Origin: Paraburkholderia sp. Ac-20340
GTDB lineage: Bacteria; Pseudomonadota; Gammaproteobacteria; Burkholderiales; Burkholderiaceae
Length of the DNA stretch: 64,000 bases
NCBI RefSeq assembly: GCF_017104965.1
Contig: NZ_JAAGPR010000031.1
Coordinates: forward strand, 37,031 to 101,030
Direction: 5' to 3'
The position numbers were made by a program, and so were the translations under genes. Every line of letters begins with the position of its first letter. The stretch's first letter is position 1. Positions 43,458 through 52,541 of the stretch are shown one piece after another. The notes under the pieces were generated by a model. That model did no database searches, was not told where the DNA came from, and saw only the letters and a program-made list of their open reading frames with translations.

Positions 43458-44780
43458 TTGGCAGCTTCTTCTCTCGACACCCAGCATCGCCAGGCCCGCA
43501 AGGCCGGCATCGCCTCCTTCGTCGGCACGACGATCGAGTGGTACGACTTTTACGCGTACAGCACGGCGGCGGCACTCGTGCTCGGCAAACTGTTTTTCCC
43601 GTCCAGCAATGCGGTCGTGGGCACGCTCGCGGCGTTCGCCTCGTTCTGGGTGGGCTTTCTCGCGCGGCCGATCGGCGGCATCGTGTTCGGCCATCTCGGC
43701 GACAAGGTGGGCCGCAAGAAAACGCTGATCATCACGCTCATGCTGATGGGCTTTTGCACCACGGCCATGGGCCTGTTGCCGACTTACGCCGAAGTGGGCG
43801 TGCTGGCGCCGGTGCTGCTGATTTTCCTGCGCCTGCTGCAGGGCATTGCGATGGGCGGCGAGTGGGGCGGCGCGGTGGTGCTGTCGTCGGAGCACGCGCC
43901 CAAGGGTAAGGAAATTCTGTTCTCTGCGTTCGCGCAGCAAGGCTCGCCCGCGGGCAATCTGCTGGCGACGGTGGCGTTTCTCGTGATTTCGATGCTGCCC
44001 GATCATCAGTTCATGACGTGGGGCTGGCGTGTGCCGTTCCTGATGTCGGCGCTGCTGGTGATCGTCGGCATGTTTATCCGCATGAGCGTCGATGAATCGC
44101 CGGCCATGAAGGAGTTGCACGAGAAGAAGCAGGTCGTGAAGCTGCCGATCGCCGAAGTGCTGCGCAATCACAAGTCGCTGGTGGCGATGGGCGTGGGCGC
44201 ATGCGTGATCGGTTTGTCGGCGACTTACTTCAAGACGACGTTTGCGCTTTCCTGGGCGGTGACGACGATCGGCTTCGATCGCACGCAGTTTCTGAGCGTG
44301 ATTACGTTCGCGATTGTCGTGCAGTTGATCGTGCAGCCGTTTGGCGCGGTGCTGGCGACGAAGCTCGATCTGCGCAAAGCCATTATTTACATGCTGGTGC
44401 CAGAGATTGTGGCGCTGCCGATCATGTTCTCGCTGATCGCCACGGGCTCGACGAAGCTGGCGATGTTCGGCATGGCGCTGGCTTCGATTCCGCATTCGCT
44501 CTACTACGCGGCGATGGCGGGGATGCTGGCGAAGGCGTTTCCGGCGCAGGTGCGCTATACGGGGATTTCGCTCGCGTACCAGATCTGCGGCATGGTGTTC
44601 GCAGGCACGACGCCGATTCTCGGCCAGTTCCTGCTGGGCGCGACGGGCAGCATTCTGTCGGTGGTGGCGCTGGGCATCGTGCACGTGATCATCACGCTGG
44701 TGTGCGCGCTGATGCTGGTAGCGCGCATGCAGGGCGAGGCGATGGCGAATGCGAAGGGCGTGGTGACGGCGCGGGTTTGA
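43458..44780 (+). CDS. MHS-family MFS metabolite:H+ symporter
   Basis: 440 residues from a TTG start at 43458, chosen because GGAG lies 7 bases upstream and the protein then opens with ASSLDTQHRQARKAGIASFVGTTIEWYDFYAY, as in the family; the ATG at 43347 has no ribosome site. Twelve membrane segments; GHLGDKVGRKKTLI (motif A) and GGEWGGAVVLSSEHAP are hallmarks of ShiA/KgtP/ProP-like carriers of organic acids. Divergent from IclR, it probably imports the substrate of the operon. Confidence 0.92.
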   Translation: MAASSLDTQHRQARKAGIASFVGTTIEWYDFYAYSTAAALVLGKLFFPSSNAVVGTLAAFASFWVGFLARPIGGIVFGHLGDKVGRKKTLIITLMLMGFCTTAMGLLPTYAEVGVLAPVLLIFLRLLQGIAMGGEWGGAVVLSSEHAPKGKEILFSAFAQQGSPAGNLLATVAFLVISMLPDHQFMTWGWRVPFLMSALLVIVGMFIRMSVDESPAMKELHEKKQVVKLPIAEVLRNHKSLVAMGVGACVIGLSATYFKTTFALSWAVTTIGFDRTQFLSVITFAIVVQLIVQPFGAVLATKLDLRKAIIYMLVPEIVALPIMFSLIATGSTKLAMFGMALASIPHSLYYAAMAGMLAKAFPAQVRYTGISLAYQICGMVFAGTTPILGQFLLGATGSILSVVALGIVHVIITLVCALMLVARMQGEAMANAKGVVTARV

Positions 44781-44803
44781 GGGCGCGTATTTAAAGCAGT
44801 CAC

Positions 44804-44832
44804 GCGGGGCGCGGAAATTTTCCGCGCCCCGC
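44804..44832 (+). terminator. Terminator after the MHS transporter
   Basis: GCGGGGCGCGG/CCGCGCCCCGC, an 11-base GC-rich stem with an AAATTTT loop, 24 bases after the stop codon. Confidence 0.7.
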
Positions 44833-44862
44833 GGTCGTTTACGGCGCTTGCGCGGTCTTTGG

Positions 44863-44893
44863 TTTGTAACGTATCATTTTGATACGTTACAAA
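44863..44893. promoter_or_regulatory. Perfect 14-base palindrome upstream of DinB-like gene
   Basis: TTTGTAACGTATCA and its exact complement flank a 3-base TTT centre, 22 bases before the start codon of the next gene. The form is that of a TetR-type operator (core GTAACGTATC). It overlaps the expected promoter or 5' leader. No TetR gene is adjacent, so the regulator acts from elsewhere. Confidence 0.55.
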
Positions 44894-44914
44894 AACGACC
44901 ATAAAGGACGCGCC

Positions 44915-45709
44915 ATGCATTCCCGCTTCGACCGTTTCAGAACGACCGCGTTGGCCAGCCAGCTGGAGGCGCTGATCGATGCGCCGCAGCGCTACGTCGA
45001 ATACGCGGTACTTTCGCGCGTAGGCGTGGCCGCGGTCTCCGCCGTGACGGACGAGATCGCGTTGAAGTTTCCCGAAGTGGAGCAGGACGCCACCGCGCGG
45101 CAATTCTGCGGCGCGATGGTGGCGGAGGTGATGCGGCGTCACGGCCACGAAGTCGTGCAGGCGCGCGGCCGCGTGAGCGGGGCGATCTTCAGCTATGGCG
45201 CGGTGTTCAGCGCGCAGCCGGTGATCTTGCCGTTCGCCGATGTGATCGATGGTCTCGCCGCGATGCCCGGGCACTTCGCCGCGCTCGTCGCCCGCGTGCC
45301 GCAAGCGCACTGGTCGCGCCGCCCGCACGGCACGGGCTTTTCGCTGCTCGAACACGCCTGCCATCTGCGCGATCTGGACGCGGTATTCGCCGCGCGTTTC
45401 AGCGCCGTGCGCAAAGCGGATCTACCGCTGATCGAATCGGTGAATGGCACCACGATCGCCGAAGAACGCAACTATATGGCGCAGGATCTCGCGGCCGCGC
45501 GTGATGAATTCACGGCCGGCCGGCAACGCCTGTGCGCGTCGCTCAAGCGGCTGACGCCCGCGCAACTCGCACGTTGCGGCCTGCGTGACGGTGTGCGTCG
45601 CATGACGCTGGAGGAACTGGTGCGCGAGTTGCTCGATCACGACAAAACCCACGCGCTCGAACTGGAAGAACTCGAACACGAATTGCAGGAACTCAGCGCA
45701 CAAGCATAA
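44915..45709 (+). CDS. DinB-fold protein with an unknown N-terminal domain
   Basis: 264 residues from MHSRFDRFRTTALASQL; AAAGGA lies 7 bases upstream. Residues about 110-264 are a DinB/YfiT-like four-helix bundle with candidate metal histidines (LLEHACHLRDLD; LLDHDKTHALELEELEHEL). The first 105 residues form a separate domain, not recognised (TDEIALKFPEVEQDATARQFCGAMVAEVMRRHG). DinB-fold proteins include thiol-dependent metalloenzymes and stress-induced proteins. The gene is probably controlled through the 14-base palindrome upstream. Confidence 0.7.
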   Translation: MHSRFDRFRTTALASQLEALIDAPQRYVEYAVLSRVGVAAVSAVTDEIALKFPEVEQDATARQFCGAMVAEVMRRHGHEVVQARGRVSGAIFSYGAVFSAQPVILPFADVIDGLAAMPGHFAALVARVPQAHWSRRPHGTGFSLLEHACHLRDLDAVFAARFSAVRKADLPLIESVNGTTIAEERNYMAQDLAAARDEFTAGRQRLCASLKRLTPAQLARCGLRDGVRRMTLEELVRELLDHDKTHALELEELEHELQELSAQA

Positions 45710-45737
45710 AAACCCTTGAAAACAAGGGCGAAAACGA

Positions 45738-46703
45738 TCAGCGCCGCGCGGCTTCCGCTTCCAGGTACAGCTCGCGCAGCGCCTGACCGAACACGCTATC
45801 CACTTCGCGCAGCACGCCCGCGCGCGTGAACAGCGCAATCGGCGGCAGCGTCCAGTCGAAGGTGTACGGCACGATCGCCACGCCCGCAATATGCACGAGT
45901 TCTTCGGCGATATCGGCGGGCACGATCGACACGGCATTCTCGTTCGCCGCAATCATTTCGCCGATCAAACGCGACGTATAGCTTTCCATGATCGGCACCG
46001 GCGGTGCCACGCCGGCATGCAGAAAGAGGTCGGAAATCTGCTCGCGGATGGGCGTATTGGGCGCGCCCAGAATCCAGTCGAGTTCCGCAAGCTTCTGCCA
46101 GTTCGCCTTGTTGCGCCCGAGTCGCGCGGCCAGACGGCGGCTGGCGATAAGGCGCGGCGTTTGCTGATACAGCACCTCGAAGCGCAATTGCGTGACATCG
46201 ACGGTCGCGGACGCCCGCCCGATCACCAGATCGAGCGAGTGGTCGCGCAGTTGCGGCAGCAGCGCGTCGCTGGTGCCTTCGTGGATTGTCATGGTCACGC
46301 GCTGCGGCAGGCGCGATTGCGCGAGGCGGATGGCCGAAGCCAGCGTGCGCCCCGAAATGAACGGAATCACGCCCACGTGCAGACGGGTGGCATGACCGGC
46401 CACCACGGCTTCGATATCGCGCGCGAGGTGATCGAGGTCGTGCAGCATCGCCTGGGCGCGTGTGAGCACGACATTGCCCAGCGGCGTGGGCGTCATGCCG
46501 CGCGGCGAGCGCTCGAACAGCGGCGCGCCGAACATGCTTTCCATTTCGGCGAGCGCGTTGGTCACGGCGGGCTGGCTGGTCGCCATATGCTCGGCGACGC
46601 GCGTGAGGGAGCCGTGCTGGCGGATCTGCAGCAGCAGCACGAGGTGACGCATTTTGAGGCGCGTATTCAGGCGCCGGGTGACTTCTTCGATACTGAACGA
46701 CAC
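45738..46703 (-). CDS. LysR-family regulator (GbpR/PcaQ-like subgroup)
   Basis: 321 residues if the GTG at 46703 is used (VSFSIEEVTRRLNTRLKMRHLVLLLQIRQHGSLTRVAEHMATSQPAVTNALAEME). The HTH is at about residues 30-50. The frame continues to a GTG at 46799, but the added Gly/Pro-rich residues are not family-like. It is divergent from maeB across about 218 bases and may control it, though malic enzyme is often constitutive. Confidence 0.85.
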   Translation of the reverse strand: MSFSIEEVTRRLNTRLKMRHLVLLLQIRQHGSLTRVAEHMATSQPAVTNALAEMESMFGAPLFERSPRGMTPTPLGNVVLTRAQAMLHDLDHLARDIEAVVAGHATRLHVGVIPFISGRTLASAIRLAQSRLPQRVTMTIHEGTSDALLPQLRDHSLDLVIGRASATVDVTQLRFEVLYQQTPRLIASRRLAARLGRNKANWQKLAELDWILGAPNTPIREQISDLFLHAGVAPPVPIMESYTSRLIGEMIAANENAVSIVPADIAEELVHIAGVAIVPYTFDWTLPPIALFTRAGVLREVDSVFGQALRELYLEAEAARR

Positions 46704-46812
46704 GATCCGCTTTTGTTCCGCTGGTTCCGCTGATGCGGGCAAAAGCCCGCCGGAGAAGCCTCCGCCGCCCGCCGGGGCGGGTTTTGGGGGAGGTATCACA
46801 AAAAAATAATGG

Positions 46813-46835
46813 CCCCATACTAAATCAAAATGGGG
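46813..46835. promoter_or_regulatory. Candidate LysR site upstream of maeB
   Basis: CCCCAT-N11-ATGGGG inverted repeat in an AT-rich stretch of the divergent LysR/maeB gap; the interior offers T-N11-A pairs typical of LysR binding. Proposed by eye. Confidence 0.4.
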
Positions 46836-46921
46836 AGCTTATGCCGGCTCTCTAGAATCGCCTCATTCGAATATGACCGCCGCGCCGTCCGTGCGCGGGG
46901 CCCATCAGCAGAGTGAGGAAC

Positions 46922-49207
46922 ATGAACAAGACCGATCGTCAGGCCGCCCTCGAATATCACGAATTCCCCACCCCGGGCAAGATTTCGGTGACGGCGAGCA
47001 AGCCGCTCGTCACCCAGCGCGACCTCGCGCTTGCCTACACGCCGGGTGTGGCCGTGGCCTGCGAAGAGATCGTCACCGATCCGCAGAACTCGTTCCGTTA
47101 CACGGCGCGCGGCAATCTGGTCGGCGTGATCACGAACGGTACGGCGGTGCTCGGTCTGGGCAATATCGGCGCGCTGGCGTCGAAGCCGGTCATGGAAGGT
47201 AAGGCGGTGCTGTTCAAGAAGTTCGCCGGCATCGACGTGTTCGACATCGAAATCACCGAAAGCGACCCGGACAAGCTCGTCGATATCATCGCGAGCCTGG
47301 AAGCCACCTTCGGCGGTATCAATCTGGAAGACATCAAGGCGCCGGACTGCTTCACGGTCGAGCGCAAGCTGCGCGAGCGCATGAAGATTCCGGTCTTCCA
47401 CGACGATCAGCACGGCACGGCCATCACCGTTTCGGCGGCGTTCCTCAATGGTCTGAAGGTTATCGGCAAGGACATCACCAAGGTCAAGGTCGTGACCTCG
47501 GGCGCGGGCGCCGCGGCGCTGGCCTGTCTGGACCTGATGGTCGATCTGGGCCTGCCGCTCAGGAACATCTGGGTGACGGACATCGACGGCGTGGTCTATC
47601 AAGGCCGCACGACGCTGATGGACCCGGACAAGGAGCGCTTCGCGCAGGATACGTCGGCGCGCTCGCTGTCCGAAGTGATCGAAGGCGCGGACGTGTTCCT
47701 CGGTCTTTCCGCTGGCGGCGTGCTGAAGGCGGAAATGGTCAAGAAGATGGCCGAAAATCCGCTGATTCTGGCGCTCGCCAACCCCACGCCGGAAATCTTC
47801 CCGGAAGTCGCGCTCGAAGCGCGCCCGGACGCGGTGCTGGCCACGGGCCGTTCGGACTTCCCGAACCAGGTCAACAACGTCCTGTGCTTCCCATACATTT
47901 TCCGCGGCGCACTCGATGTGGGCGCAACGACCATCACGCGTCGCATGGAAATCGCCGCTGTGCACGCGATCGCCGGTCTCGCGGAAGAAGAACTCAATGA
48001 TTCGGTTGCCGCCGCTTATGGCGCGTACGATCTGCGCTTTGGCCCGAAGTACCTGATTCCGAAGCCGTTCGATTCGCGCCTGATCGTGCGTATCGCGCCG
48101 GCCGTGGCGAAGGCCGCGATGGAAGATGGCGTGGCCACGCGTCCGATCGACGACTTCGCCGCCTACACGAACGAGCTGCAACAGTTCGTGTACCACTCGG
48201 GCGCGTTCATGAAGCCGATCTTCGCGGCTGCCAAGCAGTTCGTGCGCGATGGCGCGAAGTCGCGCATCGTCTTCGCGGAAGGCGAGGAAGAGCGCGTGCT
48301 GCGTGCCGTGCAGGTGATCGTCGACGAAAAGCTGGCGCGTCCGATCCTGATCGGCCGCCCGGAAGTGCTGCTCGCACGTATCGAGAAGTTCGGCCTGCGT
48401 CTGAAGCTGGGCGAAGACGTCGAAGTGACGAATCCTGAGTACGACGAACGATTCCATCAATACTGGACCACGTATTGGGAACTGCGTTGCCGCGACGGCA
48501 TTTCGAAGGAAATGGCGCGCGTGGAAATGCGCCGCCGTCTCACGCTGATCGGCGCGATGATGGTGCGCCTGGGCGACGCCGACGGCATGGTGTGCGGCAC
48601 GGTCGGTGCGTACCACGACCATCTGCGTTTCGTCGACGAAGCGATCGGCATGCAGCGCAATGCCAAGACCTACGCAGCGATGAACATCCTGCTGCTGGAC
48701 AAGCGCACGGTGGCGATCGTCGATACGCACATCAACGACAACCCGAACGCCGAGCAGATCGCCGAATTCACGCTGGCCGCTGCACGCCAGATGGAATGGC
48801 TGAACCTGCAACCGAAGGTGGCGCTGCTGTCGCGCTCGAACTTCGGCTCGGGCAGCTCGGCATCGGGCACGAAGATGCGCGAAGTGCTCAAGCTCGTGAA
48901 CGAACAGGCGCCGGATCTGGAAATCGACGGCGAAATGCACGGCGACTGCGCACTCGACGAAGCGCTGCGCCAGCGCATCCTGCCGCATTCGCGTCTGCAA
49001 GGCTCGGCCAACCTGCTGGTTTGCCCGAACGTGGACTCGGGCAACATCGCCTATAACCTGCTCAAGACGGGCGCGGGCAGCAACGTCGCTGTCGGCCCGT
49101 TCCTGCTGGGTGTGAATGCGCCGGTGAACATCCTCACGTCGAGCTCGACGGTGCGACGCATCATCAATATGGCGGCGTTGACGGTGATCCAGGCAAATCG
49201 CGATTAA
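46922..49207 (+). CDS. maeB: NADP-dependent malic enzyme with phosphotransacetylase-like C-terminal domain
   Basis: 761 residues from MNKTDRQAALEYHEFP, GAGGAA upstream. The N-terminal 430 residues are malic enzyme (YTPGVAVACEEI, catalytic region with DDQHGTAITV, NAD(P) fold at VVTSGAGAAALACLDLM); the C-terminal 330 resemble phosphotransacetylase (EDVEVTNPEYDERFHQYW, GTVGAYHDHLRF, GANLLVCPNVDSGN-like end) and act as a regulatory domain. It oxidatively decarboxylates malate to pyruvate, yielding NADPH. Confidence 0.96.
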   Translation: MNKTDRQAALEYHEFPTPGKISVTASKPLVTQRDLALAYTPGVAVACEEIVTDPQNSFRYTARGNLVGVITNGTAVLGLGNIGALASKPVMEGKAVLFKKFAGIDVFDIEITESDPDKLVDIIASLEATFGGINLEDIKAPDCFTVERKLRERMKIPVFHDDQHGTAITVSAAFLNGLKVIGKDITKVKVVTSGAGAAALACLDLMVDLGLPLRNIWVTDIDGVVYQGRTTLMDPDKERFAQDTSARSLSEVIEGADVFLGLSAGGVLKAEMVKKMAENPLILALANPTPEIFPEVALEARPDAVLATGRSDFPNQVNNVLCFPYIFRGALDVGATTITRRMEIAAVHAIAGLAEEELNDSVAAAYGAYDLRFGPKYLIPKPFDSRLIVRIAPAVAKAAMEDGVATRPIDDFAAYTNELQQFVYHSGAFMKPIFAAAKQFVRDGAKSRIVFAEGEEERVLRAVQVIVDEKLARPILIGRPEVLLARIEKFGLRLKLGEDVEVTNPEYDERFHQYWTTYWELRCRDGISKEMARVEMRRRLTLIGAMMVRLGDADGMVCGTVGAYHDHLRFVDEAIGMQRNAKTYAAMNILLLDKRTVAIVDTHINDNPNAEQIAEFTLAAARQMEWLNLQPKVALLSRSNFGSGSSASGTKMREVLKLVNEQAPDLEIDGEMHGDCALDEALRQRILPHSRLQGSANLLVCPNVDSGNIAYNLLKTGAGSNVAVGPFLLGVNAPVNILTSSSTVRRIINMAALTVIQANRD

Positions 49208-49247
49208 GTTTTTCCAGGCCACGACTGGCCAGGATAAACCCGTAGTC

Positions 49248-49280
49248 AAAGGCGGCGACCCGAAAGGGCGCCGCCTTTTT
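49248..49280 (+). terminator. Rho-independent terminator of maeB
   Basis: AAAGGCGGCG/CGCCGCCTTT, a 10-base stem with an 11-base loop followed by a T5 run, 41 bases after the stop. Confidence 0.9.
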
Positions 49281-49413
49281 CTTTGGCGTTCAGGATTCAG
49301 GGCGCATTGCGATTCACTTTTGTTATCGCCTCATTCTTCATTCGGATTGTTCGGCTATCGACGCCTGCCTATATTGGTGACCAATGCTCAAGTCCAATAT
49401 CAGGAGACACCGC

Positions 49414-50271
49414 ATGAAGCTGGTCCGCTGGGGCAATAAGGGTGCTGAAAAACCGGGCGTGCTCGATCGCGACGGCCACGTTCGCGACCTCTCGGGCGTG
49501 CTGCCCGATCTGGCTGGCGACGCGCTCGGCGCCGCGTCGCTCGACCGCCTTGGCGCGCTCGATCTCGCGCAATTGCCGCTCGTTCCGGCCGGTACGCGGC
49601 TGGGCGCCTGCGTGGGGCAAGTGGGCAAGATCGTTTGCGTCGGCCTCAATTATTCGGATCACGCCGCCGAATCTAATATGCCGGTGCCGTCCGAGCCCGT
49701 GCTGTTCTTCAAGGCCACCAGTTCCCTTACCGGCCCGCATGACGATGTGGTGATTCCGCCCGGCGCGCAAAAAGTCGATTGGGAAGTGGAGCTGGGCGTG
49801 GTGATCGGCAAGGAAGCGCGTTATGTGTCGCGCGAACGGGCGCTCGATTATGTGGCCGGTTACTGCATCGTCAACGATGTGTCGGAACGCGCGTGGCAGA
49901 TCGAGCGCGGCGGTCAGTGGGACAAGGGCAAGAGCGCCGATACCTTCGCGCCGCTCGGGCCGTGGCTCGTGACCCGCGACGAAATCGCCGATCCGCAGGC
50001 GCTCGATATGTGGCTCGACGTCGACGGCAAGCGCTATCAGCAGGGCAATACGCGCACGATGATCTTCGACGTGGCCACGGTCGTTTCCTATATCAGCCAG
50101 TTCATGAGCCTGCAGCCCGGCGATGTGATCTCCACGGGCACGCCGCCTGGCGTGGGCATGGGGCAGAAGCCGCAGCCGGTTTATCTGCGTGCTGGTCAGA
50201 CCATGCGTCTGGGCATCGCGGGACTCGGCGAACAACAGCAGCGCGCCGTCGCCTCGACGGTCAACATGTGA
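49414..50271 (+). CDS. 2,4-diketo-3-deoxy-L-rhamnonate (L-fuconate) hydrolase, FAH family
   Basis: 285 residues from MKLVRWGNKGAEKPGVLD, with CAGGAGA upstream. FAH motifs VDWEVELGVVIGKEA (E-x-E metal site), YCIVNDVSERAWQIE, GKSADTFAPLGPWLVTRDEI and DVISTGTPPGVGMG. In the diketo-hydrolase pathway (LRA6 of Sphingomonas) this enzyme splits 2,4-diketo-3-deoxy-L-rhamnonate into pyruvate and L-lactate. The assignment rests on family plus the full set of pathway neighbours. It is the first gene of the left operon, 13 bases before the SDR. Confidence 0.86.
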   Translation: MKLVRWGNKGAEKPGVLDRDGHVRDLSGVLPDLAGDALGAASLDRLGALDLAQLPLVPAGTRLGACVGQVGKIVCVGLNYSDHAAESNMPVPSEPVLFFKATSSLTGPHDDVVIPPGAQKVDWEVELGVVIGKEARYVSRERALDYVAGYCIVNDVSERAWQIERGGQWDKGKSADTFAPLGPWLVTRDEIADPQALDMWLDVDGKRYQQGNTRTMIFDVATVVSYISQFMSLQPGDVISTGTPPGVGMGQKPQPVYLRAGQTMRLGIAGLGEQQQRAVASTVNM

Positions 50272-50284
50272 GGGAGCGGCAGCC

Positions 50285-51037
50285 ATGAATCAGCTTGATC
50301 TCAAGAATCGTGTGATGGTGGTGACGGGCGGCGCGCGCGGCCTCGGTTATGCGGTGGCGCAGCGCGCGTTGCGCTCGGGCGCGGCGGTATCGCTGTGGGA
50401 TATCGACGCCGAACGGCTCGAACGCGCACGTGGCGAGTTGTCCGAACTCGGCAGCGTGTCGGCGGTTAAGGTCGAATTGACCGATGAAGCATCGGTGGAA
50501 GCGGCCGCGCAACGCACGGTGGACACGCACGGCGGCATTCACGCGCTGGTGAATAGCGCAGGTATTACGGGCGGCAATGGTCTCACGTGGGAATTGCCGG
50601 TGGACGTATGGCGCCGCGTGATCGAAGTGAATCTGATCGGCAGCTATCTGACTTGCCGCGCCGTGGTGCCGCGCATGCTCGAGCAGGGCTATGGGCGCAT
50701 CGTCAATATCGCTTCGGTGGCGGGCAAGGAAGGCAATCCAAATGCTTCGCACTACAGTGCATCGAAGGCGGGTTTGATCGGTCTGACGAAGTCGCTCGGC
50801 AAGGAACTGGCCACGAAGAACGTGCTGGTGAATGCCGTCACGCCCGCCGCCGCCAAAACCGAGATTTTCGATTCGATGTCGCAACAGCACATCGATTACA
50901 TGCTTGCGAAGATCCCGATGAACCGTTTCCTGATGCCCGATGAAGCGGCTTCGATGATCGTCTGGCTCTGTTCCGAAGATGTGGCGTTTAGCACCGGCGC
51001 GGTGTTCGATCTTTCGGGCGGCCGGGCGACGTACTAA
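50285..51037 (+). CDS. 2-keto-3-deoxy-L-rhamnonate 4-dehydrogenase (SDR)
   Basis: 250 residues. SDR motifs TGGARGLGYAVA (cofactor), NSAGITG, Ser in IVNIASVAGKEGNPN, HYSASKAGLIGLTK (Y-x3-K). WDIDAERL after the second strand suggests NAD. It corresponds to LRA5 / L-KDF dehydrogenase, oxidising C4 of 2-keto-3-deoxy-L-rhamnonate to the 2,4-diketo acid used by the preceding hydrolase. The function rests on context; sequence alone gives only SDR. Confidence 0.82.
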   Translation: MNQLDLKNRVMVVTGGARGLGYAVAQRALRSGAAVSLWDIDAERLERARGELSELGSVSAVKVELTDEASVEAAAQRTVDTHGGIHALVNSAGITGGNGLTWELPVDVWRRVIEVNLIGSYLTCRAVVPRMLEQGYGRIVNIASVAGKEGNPNASHYSASKAGLIGLTKSLGKELATKNVLVNAVTPAAAKTEIFDSMSQQHIDYMLAKIPMNRFLMPDEAASMIVWLCSEDVAFSTGAVFDLSGGRATY

Positions 51038-51136
51038 AGCATCGCGTTGCGATTCGATGCGTCTTACGGGGCGCATCGAGATAAAAAAGCGGCCGCAAAA
51101 GCGGACCGCTGTGCAGTGGGATCGAAGGAGACATCG

Positions 51137-52483
51137 ATGCCGAACGAAGCGTCACCGCCGCCGCAGGCACTGCAGCGCGCGGGCAGCAAAGCCATGCGGC
51201 GATTGTTGCCGTTCCTGCTCTTGATGTATGTGCTCGCGTTTCTCGACCGCGCGAATATCGGCTTTGCACAAAAGGCGCTGCAACACGATACCGGTCTTTC
51301 GGATGCGGCTTTTGCATTCGGCGCTGGGGTGTTCTTCGTGGGCTATGCGCTATTCGAAGTGCCGAGCAATCTGCTGCTGCATCGCATGGGCGCACGCATC
51401 TGGATGTGCCGCATCATGGTGACGTGGGGCCTGATTTCCGCAGCGATGGCATGGGTGCAGTCGCCTGCATCGTTCTATACGTTGCGCTTCTTGCTGGGCG
51501 TGGCGGAAGCCGGATTCTTCCCCGGCATCATCTATTACCTCACGCAATGGTTTCCGCAATCGGCGCGGGCGCGCGCGATCGGGCTGTTTTATTTCGGTGC
51601 GCCGCTGGCGTTTATCTTCGGTGCACCATTGTCTGGACTGCTGATCGATATGCACGGCATCGCCGGGATGGCGGGCTGGAAGTGGCTGTTTCTTGTTGAA
51701 GGCACGTTGGCTTCGCTGGTGGGCATCTGGGCCTTCTGGTATCTGACCGATCGTCCCGAAGAGGCTCGCTGGCTCGATGCCGATGAACAACGCGCGCTGG
51801 CCACGGCGCTGCGCATCGATGCGGGCGCGGCGGCCGAACATGGTCCACGCGGCGTGCTGGCCGCATTGGTCGACCGGCGCGTGCTGGCTTATGCCGCAAT
51901 TTACGCGCTGATCCAGATGAGCGTGTATGGCGTGGTGTTTTTCCTGCCGCAGCAGGTCGCGTCGCTGGCGGGCGCGGCGGTGGGATTGAAGGTCGGTTTG
52001 CTGGCGGCCGTGCCGTGGGTCTGCGCGCTTGTGCTGACATGGTTTGTGCCGCGCCGCGCCGATCGCAAGAACAGTCATCGTGGCTGGGCCGTTGGGCTGC
52101 TGGTGCTTTCGGGGTTCGGTATCGCGGTATCGGGCATGGCAGCGGAACTCGCGGTCCCGGTGGTTGCGATGATCGGCCTTTGCTGCGCGGCCAGCGGATT
52201 TATCGCCGCGCAACCGTTGTTCTGGACGTTTCCAGCGCGCGATCTCACGGGCGTGGCGTCTGCAAGCGGCATCGCGTTGATCAACTCGCTCGGCGGTCTG
52301 GGTGGCTTTGTTGCACCGCTGTTGCGCGCCGCCGCAGATCGGCATTTTGCTTCGCATGCCGCCGGGCTGGAATTGCTTGGCCTTGCGAGTCTCATTGCAG
52401 CGGCCCTTGTTTTTATCGTAGTGCCGCGTGGTGGCGCGCGTCGAACCGCGGCATTCGAGCATCCTACCGGCAGTGCACACTGA
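51137..52483 (+). CDS. MFS transporter, anion:cation symporter (ACS) family
   Basis: 448 residues from MPNEASPPPQALQRAGSKAMRRLLPFLLLMYVLAFLDRANIGFAQKAL; AAGGAG precedes the ATG. Twelve membrane segments; the LDRANIGFA opening and the FGRxxxxAEAGFFPGIIYYLTQWFP-type block (here LGVAEAGFFPGIIYYLTQWF) are typical of carriers for sugar acids and hexuronates. In the rhamnose operon it probably takes up L-rhamnose or L-rhamnonate, in addition to the ABC importer further right. Confidence 0.9.
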   Translation: MPNEASPPPQALQRAGSKAMRRLLPFLLLMYVLAFLDRANIGFAQKALQHDTGLSDAAFAFGAGVFFVGYALFEVPSNLLLHRMGARIWMCRIMVTWGLISAAMAWVQSPASFYTLRFLLGVAEAGFFPGIIYYLTQWFPQSARARAIGLFYFGAPLAFIFGAPLSGLLIDMHGIAGMAGWKWLFLVEGTLASLVGIWAFWYLTDRPEEARWLDADEQRALATALRIDAGAAAEHGPRGVLAALVDRRVLAYAAIYALIQMSVYGVVFFLPQQVASLAGAAVGLKVGLLAAVPWVCALVLTWFVPRRADRKNSHRGWAVGLLVLSGFGIAVSGMAAELAVPVVAMIGLCCAASGFIAAQPLFWTFPARDLTGVASASGIALINSLGGLGGFVAPLLRAAADRHFASHAAGLELLGLASLIAAALVFIVVPRGGARRTAAFEHPTGSAH

Positions 52484-52541
52484 TTAGCGTACCTAAAGAA
52501 TATCTCGCGTCGAGCACACTCACATTCAGGAGCAAGCATTC

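Noticed and set aside
43254..44684. 476-codon open frame on the minus strand, very rich in His, Arg and Gln
   Set aside because: Antisense of the MHS transporter; no sensible protein composition.
46820..49249. 809-codon open frame on the minus strand
   Set aside because: Exact antisense of maeB, whose domains are unmistakable; the minus product is compositionally like an antisense translation.
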